DNA of 64,000 nucleotides from Vibrio panuliri (GCF_009938205.1 NZ_AP019654.1:2508540-2572539); one strand, 5' to 3'; counted from the first letter of the stretch, positions 31,659 through 42,094 are shown. The notes: generated by a model from the sequence alone, not told the origin. A program made the numbers and translations.

Positions 31659-32216
31659 TTAAACTTCCATCAACTCTTTTTCTTTTGCCGCTAGAACGTC
31701 ATCCACATTTTTCACTGCTACGTCAGTCAGTTTTTGGATTTCGTCTTGGCCTTTACGCTCTTCATCTTCAGAGATTTCTTTGTCTTTTAGTAGCGCTTTA
31801 AGATCGCTGTTTGCGTCACGGCGAATGTTGCGTACTGCAACACGTGCACCTTCTGCTTCACCACGTACGATCTTAACTAGGTCTTTACGGCGTTCTTCCG
31901 TTAGCGGTGGAAGTGGAACGCGGATGATAGTACCTGCTGACATAGGGTTTAGACCTAGGTCAGATTGCATGATTGCTTTTTCAACTTTCTGAGTAAGTTC
32001 ACGGTCAAAAACTGTGATAGCAAGCGTACGTGCATCTTCTGCAACAACGTTAGCTACTTGGTTTAGCGGTGTTGGTGCACCGTAGTACTCAACAGATAGA
32101 CCAGATAGCAAGCTTGGGTGTGCGCGACCCGTGCGAACTTTAGAAAGGTTGTTTTTTAGAGCTTCAACGCTCTTTTCCATGCGCTCTTGCGCGTCTTTTT
32201 TGATTTCGTTAATCAC
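31659..32216 (-). CDS. frr: Ribosome recycling factor
   Basis: RRF splits post-termination ribosomes together with EF-G. It has 185 residues, exactly the E. coli length. The three-helix bundle and beta/alpha domain are recognisable. Conserved segments are [26 protein letters not shown] and [13 protein letters not shown]. It lies 94 bases after pyrH in the same direction. Confidence 0.98.
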   Translation of the reverse strand: MINEIKKDAQERMEKSVEALKNNLSKVRTGRAHPSLLSGLSVEYYGAPTPLNQVANVVAEDARTLAITVFDRELTQKVEKAIMQSDLGLNPMSAGTIIRVPLPPLTEERRKDLVKIVRGEAEGARVAVRNIRRDANSDLKALLKDKEISEDEERKGQDEIQKLTDVAVKNVDDVLAAKEKELMEV

Positions 32217-32310
32217 GGTTTCACCTTAATAATTCTTCTTTCTCAAAGAAATTTTAACAGGGTTAGTCGGCGAGTCGTCATTTTCCAAATAACGACATCA
32301 CTGATAAAGC

Positions 32311-33036
32311 TTACTCAGTAATCAAAGTACCTTCAGCTTCACCCATTACCACGCGACGTAGTGCACCTGGCTTGTTCATATTGAATACGCGAATTGGCAT
32401 TTTGTGGTCGCGAGCAAGTGTAAATGCTGCTAAATCCATCACTTTTAGTTCTTTATCAAGAATTTCAGCGTAGCTCAGCTTATCATACAGCTCTGCGTCA
32501 GGGTTTGCTACTGGGTCTGCGGTAAATACACCATCCACTTTGGTTGCTTTTAGAACCACATCAGCTTCGATTTCGATACCACGTAAGCAAGCCGCAGAAT
32601 CAGTAGTGAAGAATGGGTTACCTGTACCTGCAGAGAAAATAACTACGCGGCCTTGGCGAAGTTCGCGAATCGCATCCGCCCAGTTGTAGTCGTCACATAC
32701 GCCTTTTAGAGGAATCGCAGACATCACGCGAGCATTTACGTAAGCACGGTGCAGTGCATCACGCATTGCTAAACCGTTCATTACTGTCGCTAGCATACCC
32801 ATATGGTCGCCCACAACACGGTTCATACCCGCTTCAGCTAGGCCTGCACCACGGAATAGGTTACCACCACCAATTACAACACCGACTTGAACACCTAGTT
32901 CAACCAGCTCTTTAACCTCTTGAGCCATACGGTCAAGAATTGCAGGGTCAATACCAAAACCTTCTGAGCCTTGAAGTGCTTCACCACTCAATTTTAACAA
33001 GATGCGTTGATATGCTGGTTTAGGGTTCGTAGTCAT
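32311..33036 (-). CDS. pyrH: Uridylate kinase
   Basis: PyrH phosphorylates UMP to UDP and is a hexameric amino-acid-kinase-fold enzyme. It has 241 residues (E. coli 241). [40 protein letters not shown] and [13 protein letters not shown] are the ATP and UMP site segments. It lies between tsf and frr, the standard gammaproteobacterial order. Confidence 0.98.
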   Translation of the reverse strand: MTTNPKPAYQRILLKLSGEALQGSEGFGIDPAILDRMAQEVKELVELGVQVGVVIGGGNLFRGAGLAEAGMNRVVGDHMGMLATVMNGLAMRDALHRAYVNARVMSAIPLKGVCDDYNWADAIRELRQGRVVIFSAGTGNPFFTTDSAACLRGIEIEADVVLKATKVDGVFTADPVANPDAELYDKLSYAEILDKELKVMDLAAFTLARDHKMPIRVFNMNKPGALRRVVMGEAEGTLITE

Positions 33037-33120
33037 GGATTATACCTTCCAAAAAGAGAGTTATTAATTAACAGTCATGGATAGAGACTTACCAAAATCT
33101 TTATCCATCACGACTAATCA

Positions 33121-33150
33121 TAAAAAGACCGCAGCCATGGCCACGGTCTA
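33121..33150 (-). terminator. tsf terminator
   Basis: Minus strand GACCGTGGCCATGGCTGCGGTC followed by TTTTTA, in the tsf-pyrH gap. Confidence 0.8.
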
Positions 33151-33172
33151 GATATCTCAGCGTCGCTAAGGA

Positions 33173-34015
33173 TTAACCTTTTTGCGCTAGAGCAACTTCT
33201 TCAGCGAAGCTTAGGCCTTCAGCTTTCTCGATACCTTCACCTACTTCTAGGCGAACGAAGTTAGAAACTGATGCACCGCGCTCTTTTAGAATCTCAGCTA
33301 CAGATTTCTTAGGTTCCATAACGAAAGGCTGACCAGTTAGTGAAACTTCGCCAGTGAATTTCTTCATGCGACCTTCAACCATCTTCTCAGCGATTTCTTT
33401 AGGCTTACCTTCGTTCATCGCGATTTCAACTTGAACTTCACGCTCTTTAGCTACTACGTCAGCAGGTACGTCAGTTGGGTTAACGTATTCTGGACGAGAT
33501 GCAGCTACGTGCATTGCGATGTGTTTTAGAGTTTCAGCGTCGCCTTCACCAGCTACTACTACACCGATTTTCTCACCGTGACGGTAAGAAGCGATAGCAG
33601 CACCTTCAACGTACTGTACGCGACGGATAGTAACGTTTTCGCCGATTTTAGCAACTAGAGCAACACGCTCTTCTTCGAACTTAGCAACTAGCTCTTCAAC
33701 AGAAGCTTTAGAAGCTAGTGCTTCTTCTGCTACTTTGTCTGCGAATGCAGTGAAGTTGCCGTCTTTAGCAACGAAGTCAGTTTGACAGTTAACTTCAAGA
33801 AGAACAGCTACGCCATCTGCGTCTTTGATGATGATTGCGCCTTCAGCAGCTACGTTACCTGCTTTCTTAGCAGCTTTAGCAGCACCTGATTTACGCATGT
33901 TTTCGATTGCCAGTTCGATGTCGCCGTTAGTTTCAACAAGCGCTTTCTTACATTCCATCATACCTGCGCCAGTACGTTCGCGCAGTTCTTTTACTTGAGC
34001 AGCAGTAACAGCCAT
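33173..34015 (-). CDS. tsf: Elongation factor Ts
   Basis: EF-Ts is the guanine-nucleotide exchange factor for EF-Tu. It has 280 residues (E. coli 283). The N-terminal UBA-like domain reads [21 protein letters not shown], and the core segment containing the TDFVAKD residues inserts into EF-Tu. It follows rpsB, with a terminator-like hairpin in the gap that may set the S2 to EF-Ts ratio. Confidence 0.98.
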   Translation of the reverse strand: MAVTAAQVKELRERTGAGMMECKKALVETNGDIELAIENMRKSGAAKAAKKAGNVAAEGAIIIKDADGVAVLLEVNCQTDFVAKDGNFTAFADKVAEEALASKASVEELVAKFEEERVALVAKIGENVTIRRVQYVEGAAIASYRHGEKIGVVVAGEGDAETLKHIAMHVAASRPEYVNPTDVPADVVAKEREVQVEIAMNEGKPKEIAEKMVEGRMKKFTGEVSLTGQPFVMEPKKSVAEILKERGASVSNFVRLEVGEGIEKAEGLSFAEEVALAQKG

Positions 34016-34045
34016 TCTGTATTCCTCGGTTGATTCTGGATAGGG

Positions 34046-34079
34046 TAAAAATCAGGGGCCTACATTTTCGGCCCCTGAT
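34046..34079 (-). terminator. Terminator-like hairpin between rpsB and tsf
   Basis: Minus strand TCAGGGGCC-GAAAATGTA-GGCCCCTGA followed by TTTTTA, 9-bp perfect stem. It probably acts as an attenuator between the two co-oriented genes. Confidence 0.75.
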
Positions 34080-34146
34080 GATAACTATAACTCAGTATGT
34101 GCGACAAAAAGGTTGCACATTGACTAAGTAAGACTCGGAGCCGCTA

Positions 34147-34875
34147 TTATTCAGCTTCTACGAAGCCGTCTTTTTCAGCTACAACAGCAACGTCTTTGTT
34201 GCGACCTTCAGTTACAGCAGAAGCTGCAGCGTTTAGGTATAGTTGTACTGCGCGGATCGCGTCGTCGTTACCTGGGATGATGTAGTCTACGCCATCTGGG
34301 TTAGAGTTAGTATCTACCACAGCGTATACTGGAATACCTAGGTTGTTAGCTTCTTTAATCGCAATGTGCTCGTGGTCAGCGTCGATCACGAATAGAGCGT
34401 CTGGTAGGCCGCCCATATCTTTGATACCACCAAGAGATTTCTCTAGCTTCTCCATTTCACGAGTGCGCATTAGAGCTTCTTTCTTAGTTAGTTTGTCAAA
34501 AGTACCGTCTTGAGACTGTGCTTCAAGATCTTTTAGACGCTTGATAGACTGACGAACAGTTTTGTAGTTTGTTAGCATACCGCCTAACCAGCGGTTGTTA
34601 ACGTAGTACTGGTTGCTTGCGATAGCAGCTTCTTTAACAGCTTCAGATGCAGCGCGTTTAGTACCTACGAATAGAACTTTACCTTTCTTCTCGCCAACTT
34701 TAGCTAGTTCAGCTAGAGCTTCGTTGAACATTGGTACAGTTTTTTCTAGGTTGATGATGTGAACGCGGTTACGAGCACCAAAGATGAATGGCTTCATTTT
34801 TGGGTTCCAGTAACGAGTTTGGTGACCGAAGTGAACACCAGCTTTCAGCATATCGCGCATTGATACAGTTGCCAT
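34147..34875 (-). CDS. rpsB: 30S ribosomal protein S2
   Basis: S2 is a small-subunit ribosomal protein, here 242 residues from ATG 34875. [25 protein letters not shown] matches the family N-terminus. The longer frame to 34908 would add eleven unrelated residues from the leader. GAGGATTTTAAA precedes the ATG. It is first of the rpsB-tsf-pyrH-frr group and has a long structured leader. Confidence 0.98.
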   Translation of the reverse strand: MATVSMRDMLKAGVHFGHQTRYWNPKMKPFIFGARNRVHIINLEKTVPMFNEALAELAKVGEKKGKVLFVGTKRAASEAVKEAAIASNQYYVNNRWLGGMLTNYKTVRQSIKRLKDLEAQSQDGTFDKLTKKEALMRTREMEKLEKSLGGIKDMGGLPDALFVIDADHEHIAIKEANNLGIPVYAVVDTNSNPDGVDYIIPGNDDAIRAVQLYLNAAASAVTEGRNKDVAVVAEKDGFVEAE

Positions 34876-35235
34876 TTTAAAATCCTCTATGGGGTTAGGC
34901 CTCCACATCCCCCATGATTCCGACTAAGCTTCTGCTCAGCACCCCGGAATATGTGTCGGAATGTGTGTGATTTAAAGATAAATGTTTTAGGGAACTCATC
35001 AGCTTCGCCACTTAGCGTCGCTAGGTGAAGAGAACTGACAATGATTCCGGCGCGCTTTATATCACATTTTAGCCCTAATTGGCTAGAAATAATTCCGCTT
35101 CACCCTGCTCGTTTGCCATCTTTTGCAACAAGTTTCGACATTGGCTAAACAACACAAATACACATTCTCATCTCTTCCTGTTAAAATGTGTCGGTTAGCA
35201 CATTTATGTGCAGTAGAGGAAATAGAGAAAAGCCA
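34876..35235. promoter_or_regulatory. Divergent rpsB/map region with candidate structured rpsB leader
   Basis: This 360-bp gap holds the promoters of both genes. On the minus strand, TATAAA at 35056-35061 preceded by TG and followed by the GC-rich GCGCGCC is a good -10 with a stringent-control type discriminator, but the -35 is poor. The resulting leader of about 170 bases contains hairpin arms (CACCTAGCGACGCTAAGTG; GTGCTGAGCAG...CTTAGTC). It is a candidate for the S2 autoregulatory leader known from gammaproteobacteria. The map promoter is not clear. Confidence 0.5.
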
Positions 35236-36114
35236 ATGTCAATCAAGATTAAAACGGCTGAAGAAGTCGAACGTATGCGCTTAGCAGGTAGCCTAGCTGC
35301 TGAGGTTTTAGAAATGATCGAACCTTATATCAAAGAAGGGGTAACGACAGATGAGTTAAACCAAATTTGTCACGATTATGCTCTAGAAAAAGGCGCGTAC
35401 TCTGCACCGCTCGATTACCATGGCTTTCCTAAGTCAATCTGCACCTCAATCAACCACATCGTTTGTCACGGTATCCCTGCAGCACAAGACGAGATGGGTG
35501 CAAATGGACAAATGAAACCAGCCGTTCTTAAGAATGGTGACATCATCAACGTCGATATCACAGTGATCGTGCCAGATGACGAAAATGCAGATTTGAGTGT
35601 TCGCCCAGCAGGCTACCACGGTGATACATCGAAGATGTTTTTCGTTGGTGAGACGTCACCAGAAGACAAGCGTCTATGCATGGTGACGCAAGAAGCATTA
35701 TACATCGGTATGCGTCAAGTGAAGCCGGGTGCGACTGTTGGTGACATCGGCACTGCAATCGAGAAGTACATCAAGACCAACAACAAGAACAATCCGCGTA
35801 ACAAGTTCTCTATTGTTAAGGATTTCTGTGGTCATGGCATCGGTAACGAGTTCCACGAAGAACCACAAGTTGTGCATTACCGCAATAGTGACCGCCGCGT
35901 ACTGAAAGAAGGTATGTGTTTCACTATCGAACCAATGATCAATGCGGGTAAATTCGGTTGTAGCGTTGATGCTCAAGACGACTGGACGGTATACACCGGT
36001 GACGGTAAAAAGTCTGCGCAATATGAACACACTATCCTCGTGACCAAAGAGGGCTGTGAAGTATTAACACTGCGCAGTGACGATACAATTCCTCGCTTTA
36101 TGAAAAACGCTTAA
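35236..36114 (+). CDS. map: Methionine aminopeptidase, type I
   Basis: Map removes the initiator methionine from nascent proteins. The start ATG 35236 (MSIKIKTAEEVERMRLAG) gives 292 residues, longer than the 264 of E. coli. The extra length includes inserts after HGIPAAQD (EMGANGQMKP) and in VPDDENADLSVRP. Metal ligands are intact: Asp in INVDITV, Asp in YHGDTSKMF, His in GHGIGNEFHEEP, Glu in FTIEPMI and Glu in QYEHTILV. The ATG at 35188 upstream would add a non-family leader. Confidence 0.95.
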   Translation: MSIKIKTAEEVERMRLAGSLAAEVLEMIEPYIKEGVTTDELNQICHDYALEKGAYSAPLDYHGFPKSICTSINHIVCHGIPAAQDEMGANGQMKPAVLKNGDIINVDITVIVPDDENADLSVRPAGYHGDTSKMFFVGETSPEDKRLCMVTQEALYIGMRQVKPGATVGDIGTAIEKYIKTNNKNNPRNKFSIVKDFCGHGIGNEFHEEPQVVHYRNSDRRVLKEGMCFTIEPMINAGKFGCSVDAQDDWTVYTGDGKKSAQYEHTILVTKEGCEVLTLRSDDTIPRFMKNA

Positions 36115-36121
36115 TTTCCTT

Positions 36122-36149
36122 ATCCCCGCTGTTGCGGGGATATTTTTTT
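36122..36149 (+). terminator. map terminator
   Basis: ATCCCCGC-TGTT-GCGGGGAT followed by seven Ts, eight bases after the map stop. Confidence 0.92.
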
Positions 36150-36232
36150 GTGCAACATGATTTGGTAAAGTGAAGAGAGTCAATCTCTACCCGTAACCAC
36201 AGTTAATGGGTACACAAAGCACGGATAGCCTT

Positions 36233-38857
36233 ATGCCTTTTCAATCGCCACTCACATTTAGTGACGAGCAAATCAATGTCCATGAGCTCAAGTTACAACT
36301 AGAGCAATTTGCTAGCTATCAAAAGCAGGAATTTATAAACCACCACCCTGTCAGTGATTTGGTGTTAGGTCGCTCGGATTACTTCGACTTACTGCTCACA
36401 CGTTTATGGCAGCATTATGGTTTTGATAAACTGCCCAACATCAGTCTCGTCGCCGTCGGCGGTTATGGGCGCGGTGAACTTCATCCTCTGTCTGATATCG
36501 ATATTCTCATCCTGTCTAAAAAAACGCTTCCAGAGAATCTAGGGGCAAAAGTCAGTGAGTTTATCACCCTGCTTTGGGACTTACGTCTTGAAATCGGCCA
36601 TGCTGTACGCACAGTGGAAGAGTGTGGCGAGATTGGGCGCAACGACCTTACCGTTGCCACCAACTTGCAAGAAGCACGCTTATTAACGGGCTGTGAAGAG
36701 ACTTTCCACCAGCTCAAAATGGTCGTTCACTCTGAATACTTTTGGCCTAGCGAAGTTTTTTATAAAGCCAAAGTGCAAGAGCAAGCCGAACGCCATGCTC
36801 GCTACCACGACACCACCTACAACCTTGAGCCAGACATCAAATCAACCCCAGGTGGACTGCGTGATATCCATACCCTTAGCTGGGTGGCGCGACGTCATTT
36901 TGGTGCCACCTCATTGTTTGAAATGAGCCGCTATGGTTTTCTGACTGATGCCGAATATCGCGAGTTGGTCGAGTGTCAGGAGTTCCTTTGGCGCGTGCGT
37001 TTTGCTCTACACATTGAACTGCGTCGTTATGACAACCGCCTAACGTTTGCTCATCAACCGCCCGTTGCCGAAACCCTTGGCTTTACGGGCGAAGGCAACC
37101 GTGGGGTTGAGATGATGATGAAAGAGTTCTATCGCACCTTACGCCGTGTCGCAGAGCTCAACAAAATGCTGCTTAAACTGTTTGGCCAAGCCATATTAAA
37201 CCGAGGGGTTGAAAGTTCAGTTCAAGTTATCAGTGAAGATTTCCAACGTCGCGGTAGCTTGATCGAAGCACGCAAGCCTGCACTATTCCAAGCCCGACCT
37301 GAAACCATTTTGGATATGTTTCTGCATATCGCCAATGACTCCACAATTGAAGGTGTATCGCCACCGACATTGCGCCAATTAAGAACGGCTCGCCGCCGTT
37401 TCAACAAATTTCTGCATACGATTCCCGATGCGCGTGAAAAATTTCTCGAGCTTTGCCGCCACCCTAATGCCTTACACAAAGCCTTCAGTTTAATGCACAA
37501 ATTGGGGGTTTTATCGGCCTACTTGCCGCAATGGAGTCAAATCGTCGGCCAAATGCAGTTCGACCTATTCCATGTCTATACCGTTGATGAACATAGTGTG
37601 CGCCTGCTTAAGCACATCAATACATTCAGCTACGCCAAAAATCACAGCAAACACCCCATTTGCTGTGAAGTTTATCCGCGTATTCTGAAAAAAGAACTTC
37701 TGATCATCGCCGCTATTTTCCATGACATTGGCAAAGGGCGTGGCGGTGATCACTCCGTAATTGGTGCCGAAGAGGCCTACGCGTTTTGCCGCGAACACGG
37801 TTTATCGACGCCAGAAGCCAACTTGGTGTCATGGCTTGTGCGTAATCACCTACTGATGTCAGTCACGGCACAACGTCGTGATATTTATGACCCAGAGGTC
37901 ATTACGGAGTTTGCCAAGCAAGTCCGTGATGAAGAGTATTTAGAGTATCTAGTCTGCTTAACTGTCGCCGATATTTGTGCAACTAACCCAGAACTGTGGA
38001 ACAGTTGGAAGCGCACTTTACTTGCTGAACTGTTTTACTCCACGCAACGCGCATTACGCCGAGGGTTAGAAAACCCCGTTGATGTACGTGAGCGTATTCG
38101 TCATAACCAACAGATGGCCTCAGCGCTACTGCGTAAAGAGGGCTTTAGCAGTCGAGAGATCGAAGTGATTTGGCAGCGCTTTAAGGCCGATTATTTCTTG
38201 CGCCATACTCACAAGCAGATCGCGTGGCATTGCGCCAATTTACTGCGTCATGCCGACCCAACCCAACCACTGGTGTTGATCAGTAAAAAGCCCACTCGTG
38301 GCGGAACTGAGGTATTCGTCTATACCAAAGACCAAAAAGGTATTTTCGCCACTGTCGTTGCGGAACTGGATAGACGTAACTTTAACGTACACGACGCACA
38401 AATCATGACCAGCAAAGATGGTTATGTACTTGATACCTTTATGGTGCTTGATCAACATAGCAACCCGGTTGAGGAAGGCCGCCACAAAGCGGTCGAAAAA
38501 CACCTGATACATGTATTAACCGATGGTCGCCCGACTAAGCTTCGCACCCGAAGAACGCCGCGCAATCTTCAGCACTTTAAAGTTAAAACGACCGTTGATT
38601 TTCTTCCTAGCAAGAGCAAAAAGCGCACGACGCTGGAGTTTGTAGCTCTCGATACTCCGGGGTTACTCGCAACCGTCGGAGCTACTTTTGCAGATTTAAA
38701 TATCAACTTACACGCCGCTAAGATCACCACCATTGGTGAGCGGGCGGAAGACTTTTTCATTATTACGGGCACCGAGGGAGGTAAGTTGAGCGAAGAGGAA
38801 GAGATGGTATTGCGCGAAAAACTCATCGCGAATGTTGCCGAACTGGAACCAAGCTGA
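36233..38857 (+). CDS. glnD: PII uridylyltransferase / uridylyl-removing enzyme
   Basis: GlnD senses glutamine and uridylylates or deuridylylates the P-II protein GlnB, whose gene is at 12898-13236. From ATG 36233 it has 874 residues. The domains in order are nucleotidyltransferase (GGYGRGELHPLSDIDILIL), a PII-UTase linker, HD hydrolase (AAIFHDIGKGRGGDHS, centred about residue 510) and two C-terminal ACT domains (VYTKDQKGIFATVVAEL and ALDTPGLLATVGATF). ATG 36233 has GGATAG 5 bases upstream and matches the family N-terminus. ATG 36206 would add nine residues. Confidence 0.96.
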   Translation: MPFQSPLTFSDEQINVHELKLQLEQFASYQKQEFINHHPVSDLVLGRSDYFDLLLTRLWQHYGFDKLPNISLVAVGGYGRGELHPLSDIDILILSKKTLPENLGAKVSEFITLLWDLRLEIGHAVRTVEECGEIGRNDLTVATNLQEARLLTGCEETFHQLKMVVHSEYFWPSEVFYKAKVQEQAERHARYHDTTYNLEPDIKSTPGGLRDIHTLSWVARRHFGATSLFEMSRYGFLTDAEYRELVECQEFLWRVRFALHIELRRYDNRLTFAHQPPVAETLGFTGEGNRGVEMMMKEFYRTLRRVAELNKMLLKLFGQAILNRGVESSVQVISEDFQRRGSLIEARKPALFQARPETILDMFLHIANDSTIEGVSPPTLRQLRTARRRFNKFLHTIPDAREKFLELCRHPNALHKAFSLMHKLGVLSAYLPQWSQIVGQMQFDLFHVYTVDEHSVRLLKHINTFSYAKNHSKHPICCEVYPRILKKELLIIAAIFHDIGKGRGGDHSVIGAEEAYAFCREHGLSTPEANLVSWLVRNHLLMSVTAQRRDIYDPEVITEFAKQVRDEEYLEYLVCLTVADICATNPELWNSWKRTLLAELFYSTQRALRRGLENPVDVRERIRHNQQMASALLRKEGFSSREIEVIWQRFKADYFLRHTHKQIAWHCANLLRHADPTQPLVLISKKPTRGGTEVFVYTKDQKGIFATVVAELDRRNFNVHDAQIMTSKDGYVLDTFMVLDQHSNPVEEGRHKAVEKHLIHVLTDGRPTKLRTRRTPRNLQHFKVKTTVDFLPSKSKKRTTLEFVALDTPGLLATVGATFADLNINLHAAKITTIGERAEDFFIITGTEGGKLSEEEEMVLREKLIANVAELEPS

Positions 38858-38988
38858 TCACTACCACAGATTGAGAAAAATATAGATAGCTCAACTATAT
38901 TGCCTGTCACTAGGCTGCTACATTTAAACGTGTTCAACTGCGCTACGCTAAACTTAGGTAGCAAAACTCACGATTAATGAGGTAGCCT

Positions 38989-39372
38989 ATGTTTCCACAC
39001 CTAACGGGTCTAGGCATACAAGATCCCAAACAGATTGAGCGCTATTCTTTGCGTCAAGAAGCCCACAAAGACATCCTTAAAATCTATTTTCGCAAACAGA
39101 AAGGTGAGCTATTCGCCAAAAGCGTGAAGTACAAATACCCTCGACAAATCAAAAATGTACTGGTTGATAGTGGCAGTCATCAATATAAAGAAGTCACTGA
39201 AATCAATCGTAACCTCACCCTGGTGATTGATGAGCTCAACAAACTCACCAAACCTCAGAAAACCGCAGAAGTGGATGTTAAACAGAAAATTCTCTCTGAC
39301 TTAAAACATTTAGAGAAAGTTGTCTCGAGTAAGATTGCTGAAATAGAGGCGGATTTAGAGAAGCTGAAATAA
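38989..39372 (+). CDS. yaeH: UPF0325 / DUF3461 family protein YaeH
   Basis: This 127-residue soluble protein of unknown function begins with the family segment [26 protein letters not shown]-terminal coiled coil ([24 protein letters not shown]) is visible. E. coli yaeH also lies near map-glnD (with dapD), so context supports the call. There are no catalytic motifs. A strong hairpin (39399-39430) follows. Confidence 0.88.
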   Translation: MFPHLTGLGIQDPKQIERYSLRQEAHKDILKIYFRKQKGELFAKSVKYKYPRQIKNVLVDSGSHQYKEVTEINRNLTLVIDELNKLTKPQKTAEVDVKQKILSDLKHLEKVVSSKIAEIEADLEKLK

Positions 39373-39398
39373 GCGCTACACTTATCGTTATGAGAATG

Positions 39399-39430
39399 GA
39401 GAGTCGAGAGACCGCTTTGTCTCGACTCTC
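39399..39430. other. 11-bp perfect hairpin between convergent yaeH and pgpA
   Basis: Arms GAGAGTCGAGA and TCTCGACTCTC with a 10-base loop lie in the gap between the convergent genes. There is no T run, so its role as a terminator is uncertain. Confidence 0.5.
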
Positions 39431-39506
39431 GAAACCATCTCTCAAAACAAGGCGTTCTCAACTCTTACGCACGGCAAAGCCATGTATTGCGGAGATTATG
39501 CGGCGG

Positions 39507-40010
39507 TTACAGCCAACCAGCAAACTTACCGATAAGGTAAAGCGCAACACCAGCCATAACACCAGCAACGATGTCATCAATCATGATGCCTAGGCCACCA
39601 TGAACACGCTTATCGAGCCACCCAATAGGCCAAGGCTTAACCATGTCAAAAAAACGAAACAGAATAAAACCGGTCAATAACCATTTCCAATCTGTTGCTG
39701 ACAATTGAAACAAAGGTACAACTGCCATCGTGATCCAGAATCCGGCAAACTCATCCCAAACGATAGAGCCATGGTCGTGAACCCCCATATCATCAGAAGT
39801 GACCTGACAGATTTTCACCCCGACTAGACACGCAACCAAAACCACCAGTAAATATCCACTTAACGGCAGTTGCACTAACAGCAAATACAGAGGTATCGCC
39901 GCTAAAGTTCCCATCGTACCGGGTACCACTGGAGATAAACCACTACCAAAACCTGTTGCAAGTAAATGCCAAGGATTCTTTAGAGAAATCAGAGAAAGAG
40001 GGTTTGTCAT
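39507..40010 (-). CDS. pgpA: Phosphatidylglycerophosphatase A
   Basis: PgpA dephosphorylates phosphatidylglycerol phosphate to phosphatidylglycerol. It is an integral membrane protein of 167 residues with several spans. Typical motifs are GFGSGLSPVVPGTMGTLAA, HDHGSIVWDEFAGFWI (metal-binding Asp/Glu) and FRFFDMVKPWPI. It lies 9 bases after thiL. Confidence 0.95.
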   Translation of the reverse strand: MTNPLSLISLKNPWHLLATGFGSGLSPVVPGTMGTLAAIPLYLLLVQLPLSGYLLVVLVACLVGVKICQVTSDDMGVHDHGSIVWDEFAGFWITMAVVPLFQLSATDWKWLLTGFILFRFFDMVKPWPIGWLDKRVHGGLGIMIDDIVAGVMAGVALYLIGKFAGWL

Positions 40011-40019
40011 AATTCGGTC

Positions 40020-40991
40020 TTAATTGGTTTTAAAATGATCGTAGCCGCTTAACTGCCAAGCAAGGTCTTGCCCATCAAGGGTCAATCTCAGTTTATCATC
40101 ATCGTTGATCGTACCGATACGGGTGATCTGACAATCAATATCTTGCAGAGCTTGCCACATTGCGTCCTCTCGACTGTCTGGTACGGTAAAACAGAGCTCG
40201 TATTCTTCCCCACTCGTCAGCGCATATTGCTGAGCTTGCGGCGAGCTACCCACGAACTCGAGAAGCGGCTGAGATAAAGGCAGTTGCTCTACCTCTACTT
40301 GAGCCCCTACACCAGAGCGCTTCAGTATATGACCTAAATCAGAGATAACGCCATCAGAAATATCAATAGCAGCACTGGCAATTCCACGCAGTGCTTCCCC
40401 TACTTGAGTTCGAGGCGTTGAGAGGTAATGACGTTTTTCCAGTTCACTTGCAAATGGTTTAGTTGCATTGCTCTTGTCGAGAATCACGTCTAATCCAGCT
40501 TGACTGTCACCCAGTAGCCCTGTGACATAGATACCATCCCCTACTTGAGCGCCGGAGCGCAGCAATGCTTCCCCCTGAGGCACTAAACCTTGTACCGTCA
40601 ATGTCAAACTCAGAGGACCTTTAGTCGTATCACCGCCAATCAATTGCAAACCATATTGATCAGCTAGGGCAAAAAAACCTTCACAAAATGGGGCTAGCCA
40701 GATTTCATCAATTTCTGGCATCGTCAGTGCAAAAGAAACCCATGCTGGCGTCGCCCCCATTGCCGCTAAATCACTGATGTTAGAAGCAAGGGCTTTGTGC
40801 GCCACCCAACGAGGATTAGCGGAGGCTAAGAAATGCGTGCCCGCAACCAAGGTATCGGTGCTAATCGCAATCAAAGAACCAACCGGTGCAGAAACCAATG
40901 CGCAATCATCACCGGCAGCCAGCACAACATCGCTGCGCTGCGCTTGCTGATCGACAAAATACTTTTCTATTAGATTAAATTCGCCAGACAT
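40020..40991 (-). CDS. thiL: Thiamine-monophosphate kinase
   Basis: ThiL phosphorylates thiamine monophosphate to thiamine diphosphate. It has 323 residues of the PurM-like fold. GDDCALVSAPVGSLIAISTDTLVAGTHF, HKALASNISDLAAMGATP, IGGDTTKG and AAIDISDGVISDLGHI are the ATP and metal site segments. Its start is 78 bases after nusB, beyond a terminator at 41028-41056. Confidence 0.96.
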   Translation of the reverse strand: MSGEFNLIEKYFVDQQAQRSDVVLAAGDDCALVSAPVGSLIAISTDTLVAGTHFLASANPRWVAHKALASNISDLAAMGATPAWVSFALTMPEIDEIWLAPFCEGFFALADQYGLQLIGGDTTKGPLSLTLTVQGLVPQGEALLRSGAQVGDGIYVTGLLGDSQAGLDVILDKSNATKPFASELEKRHYLSTPRTQVGEALRGIASAAIDISDGVISDLGHILKRSGVGAQVEVEQLPLSQPLLEFVGSSPQAQQYALTSGEEYELCFTVPDSREDAMWQALQDIDCQITRIGTINDDDKLRLTLDGQDLAWQLSGYDHFKTN

Positions 40992-41027
40992 AGAATAGAG
41001 AGATGATGAACTTAGGCTGTAGTATAT

Positions 41028-41056
41028 AAAAAAGGTCAGCGAAAGCTGACCTTTTT
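41028..41056 (-). terminator. nusB terminator (end of the rib operon)
   Basis: Minus strand AAAAAGGTCAGC-TTTC-GCTGACCTTTTTT, 13 bases after the nusB stop and before thiL. Confidence 0.88.
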
Positions 41057-41069
41057 AAACTTAAATCGA

Positions 41070-41537
41070 TTATTTCTTACGAACGTGTGGCGCGGCTTTA
41101 TCTAGCACACCATTAACGAACTTGTGGCTGTCTTCTGCAGCGAACACTTTTGCAAGTTCAATCGCTTCGTTGATAACCACTTTGTAAGGAACGTCTTCAC
41201 GACGAGTCATCTCATACATAGCGAGACGCAGCAATGCGAGCTCCATCAAATCCAAATCTTGCATTGGACGTGATGTGTATGGACGAATTTTACAATCTAG
41301 CTCTGTGTGACTTAGCACAACACCTGTTAGAAGGTCACGGAAGTAAGCAACGTCAGTGTCTGGTGCAGTTAGTGCAGGCTCTGATGCGTGATGCTCTTCT
41401 TCATCATACTTACCACCAGATAAAAACTGCTCTTCAATTGTGGCAACATTTTCTTTAGTGATTTGCCAAGAGTAGATCGCTTGTAGAGCGAATCGACGTG
41501 CGTTACGACGTGCGGCTGGTTTCACACTGGCCCCCAT
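41070..41537 (-). CDS. nusB: Transcription antitermination factor NusB
   Basis: NusB with S10 (NusE) binds boxA RNA in rRNA antitermination. It is a 155-residue helical protein. [20 protein letters not shown] is the RNA-binding N-terminus, and [31 protein letters not shown] is a family signature. A 13-residue acidic insert ([13 protein letters not shown]) sits after helix 2. Its ATG overlaps the ribH stop by one base (TAATG), so they are coupled. Confidence 0.97.
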   Translation of the reverse strand: MGASVKPAARRNARRFALQAIYSWQITKENVATIEEQFLSGGKYDEEEHHASEPALTAPDTDVAYFRDLLTGVVLSHTELDCKIRPYTSRPMQDLDLMELALLRLAMYEMTRREDVPYKVVINEAIELAKVFAAEDSHKFVNGVLDKAAPHVRKK

Positions 41538-42007
41538 TAGGAATCAATTTCTGAAAGAACGTTAATCATCTCAAGTGCGCTTAGTGCAGCCTCTGCACCT
41601 TTATTACCAGCCTTGGTTCCTGCGCGCTCAATTGCTTGGTCAATTGTATCAACAGTCAATACACCAAATGCTACTGGAAGGCTGTATTCCAGAGAAACTT
41701 GTGCAAGACCTTTGTTACATTCACTGCAAACATAGTCAAAGTGTGGTGTACCACCACGAATTACTGTACCCAGAGATACAATCGCATCGTACTTACCTGT
41801 TTTGGCTACTCGTTGAGCAACTAAAGGTAGTTCAACGGCACCAGGACAGCGTACAACAGTAATGTTGTCTTCGCTAACTTGCCCATGACGCTTTAAAGTA
41901 TCGATTGCACCAGACAATAGACTTTCGTTAATAAAACTGTTGAAACGAGAAATAACGATAGCAATTTTTGCGTTTGGCGCTGGGAAGCCACCCTCGATCA
42001 CTTTCAT
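41537..42007 (-). CDS. ribH: 6,7-dimethyl-8-ribityllumazine synthase
   Basis: Lumazine synthase condenses the RibB product with the RibD pathway product, the step before riboflavin. It has 156 residues from ATG 42007 ([23 protein letters not shown]). The substrate-site segments are [27 protein letters not shown] and [20 protein letters not shown]. The long frame upstream to 42058 would add 17 residues that the family lacks. It precedes nusB with a one-base overlap. Confidence 0.97.
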   Translation of the reverse strand: MKVIEGGFPAPNAKIAIVISRFNSFINESLLSGAIDTLKRHGQVSEDNITVVRCPGAVELPLVAQRVAKTGKYDAIVSLGTVIRGGTPHFDYVCSECNKGLAQVSLEYSLPVAFGVLTVDTIDQAIERAGTKAGNKGAEAALSALEMINVLSEIDS

Positions 42008-42094
42008 AAGCCTTCCTTTAACTATGTTCATCAAGTGAGAATCGCCGGATTCTAGCACAAAACTGTGAGCAATATCTAATAGGTTTTTACATAT

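Noticed and set aside
39399..39430. Rho-independent terminator for yaeH or pgpA
   Set aside because: The stem is strong but no T run follows on either strand, so it is listed only as a hairpin.
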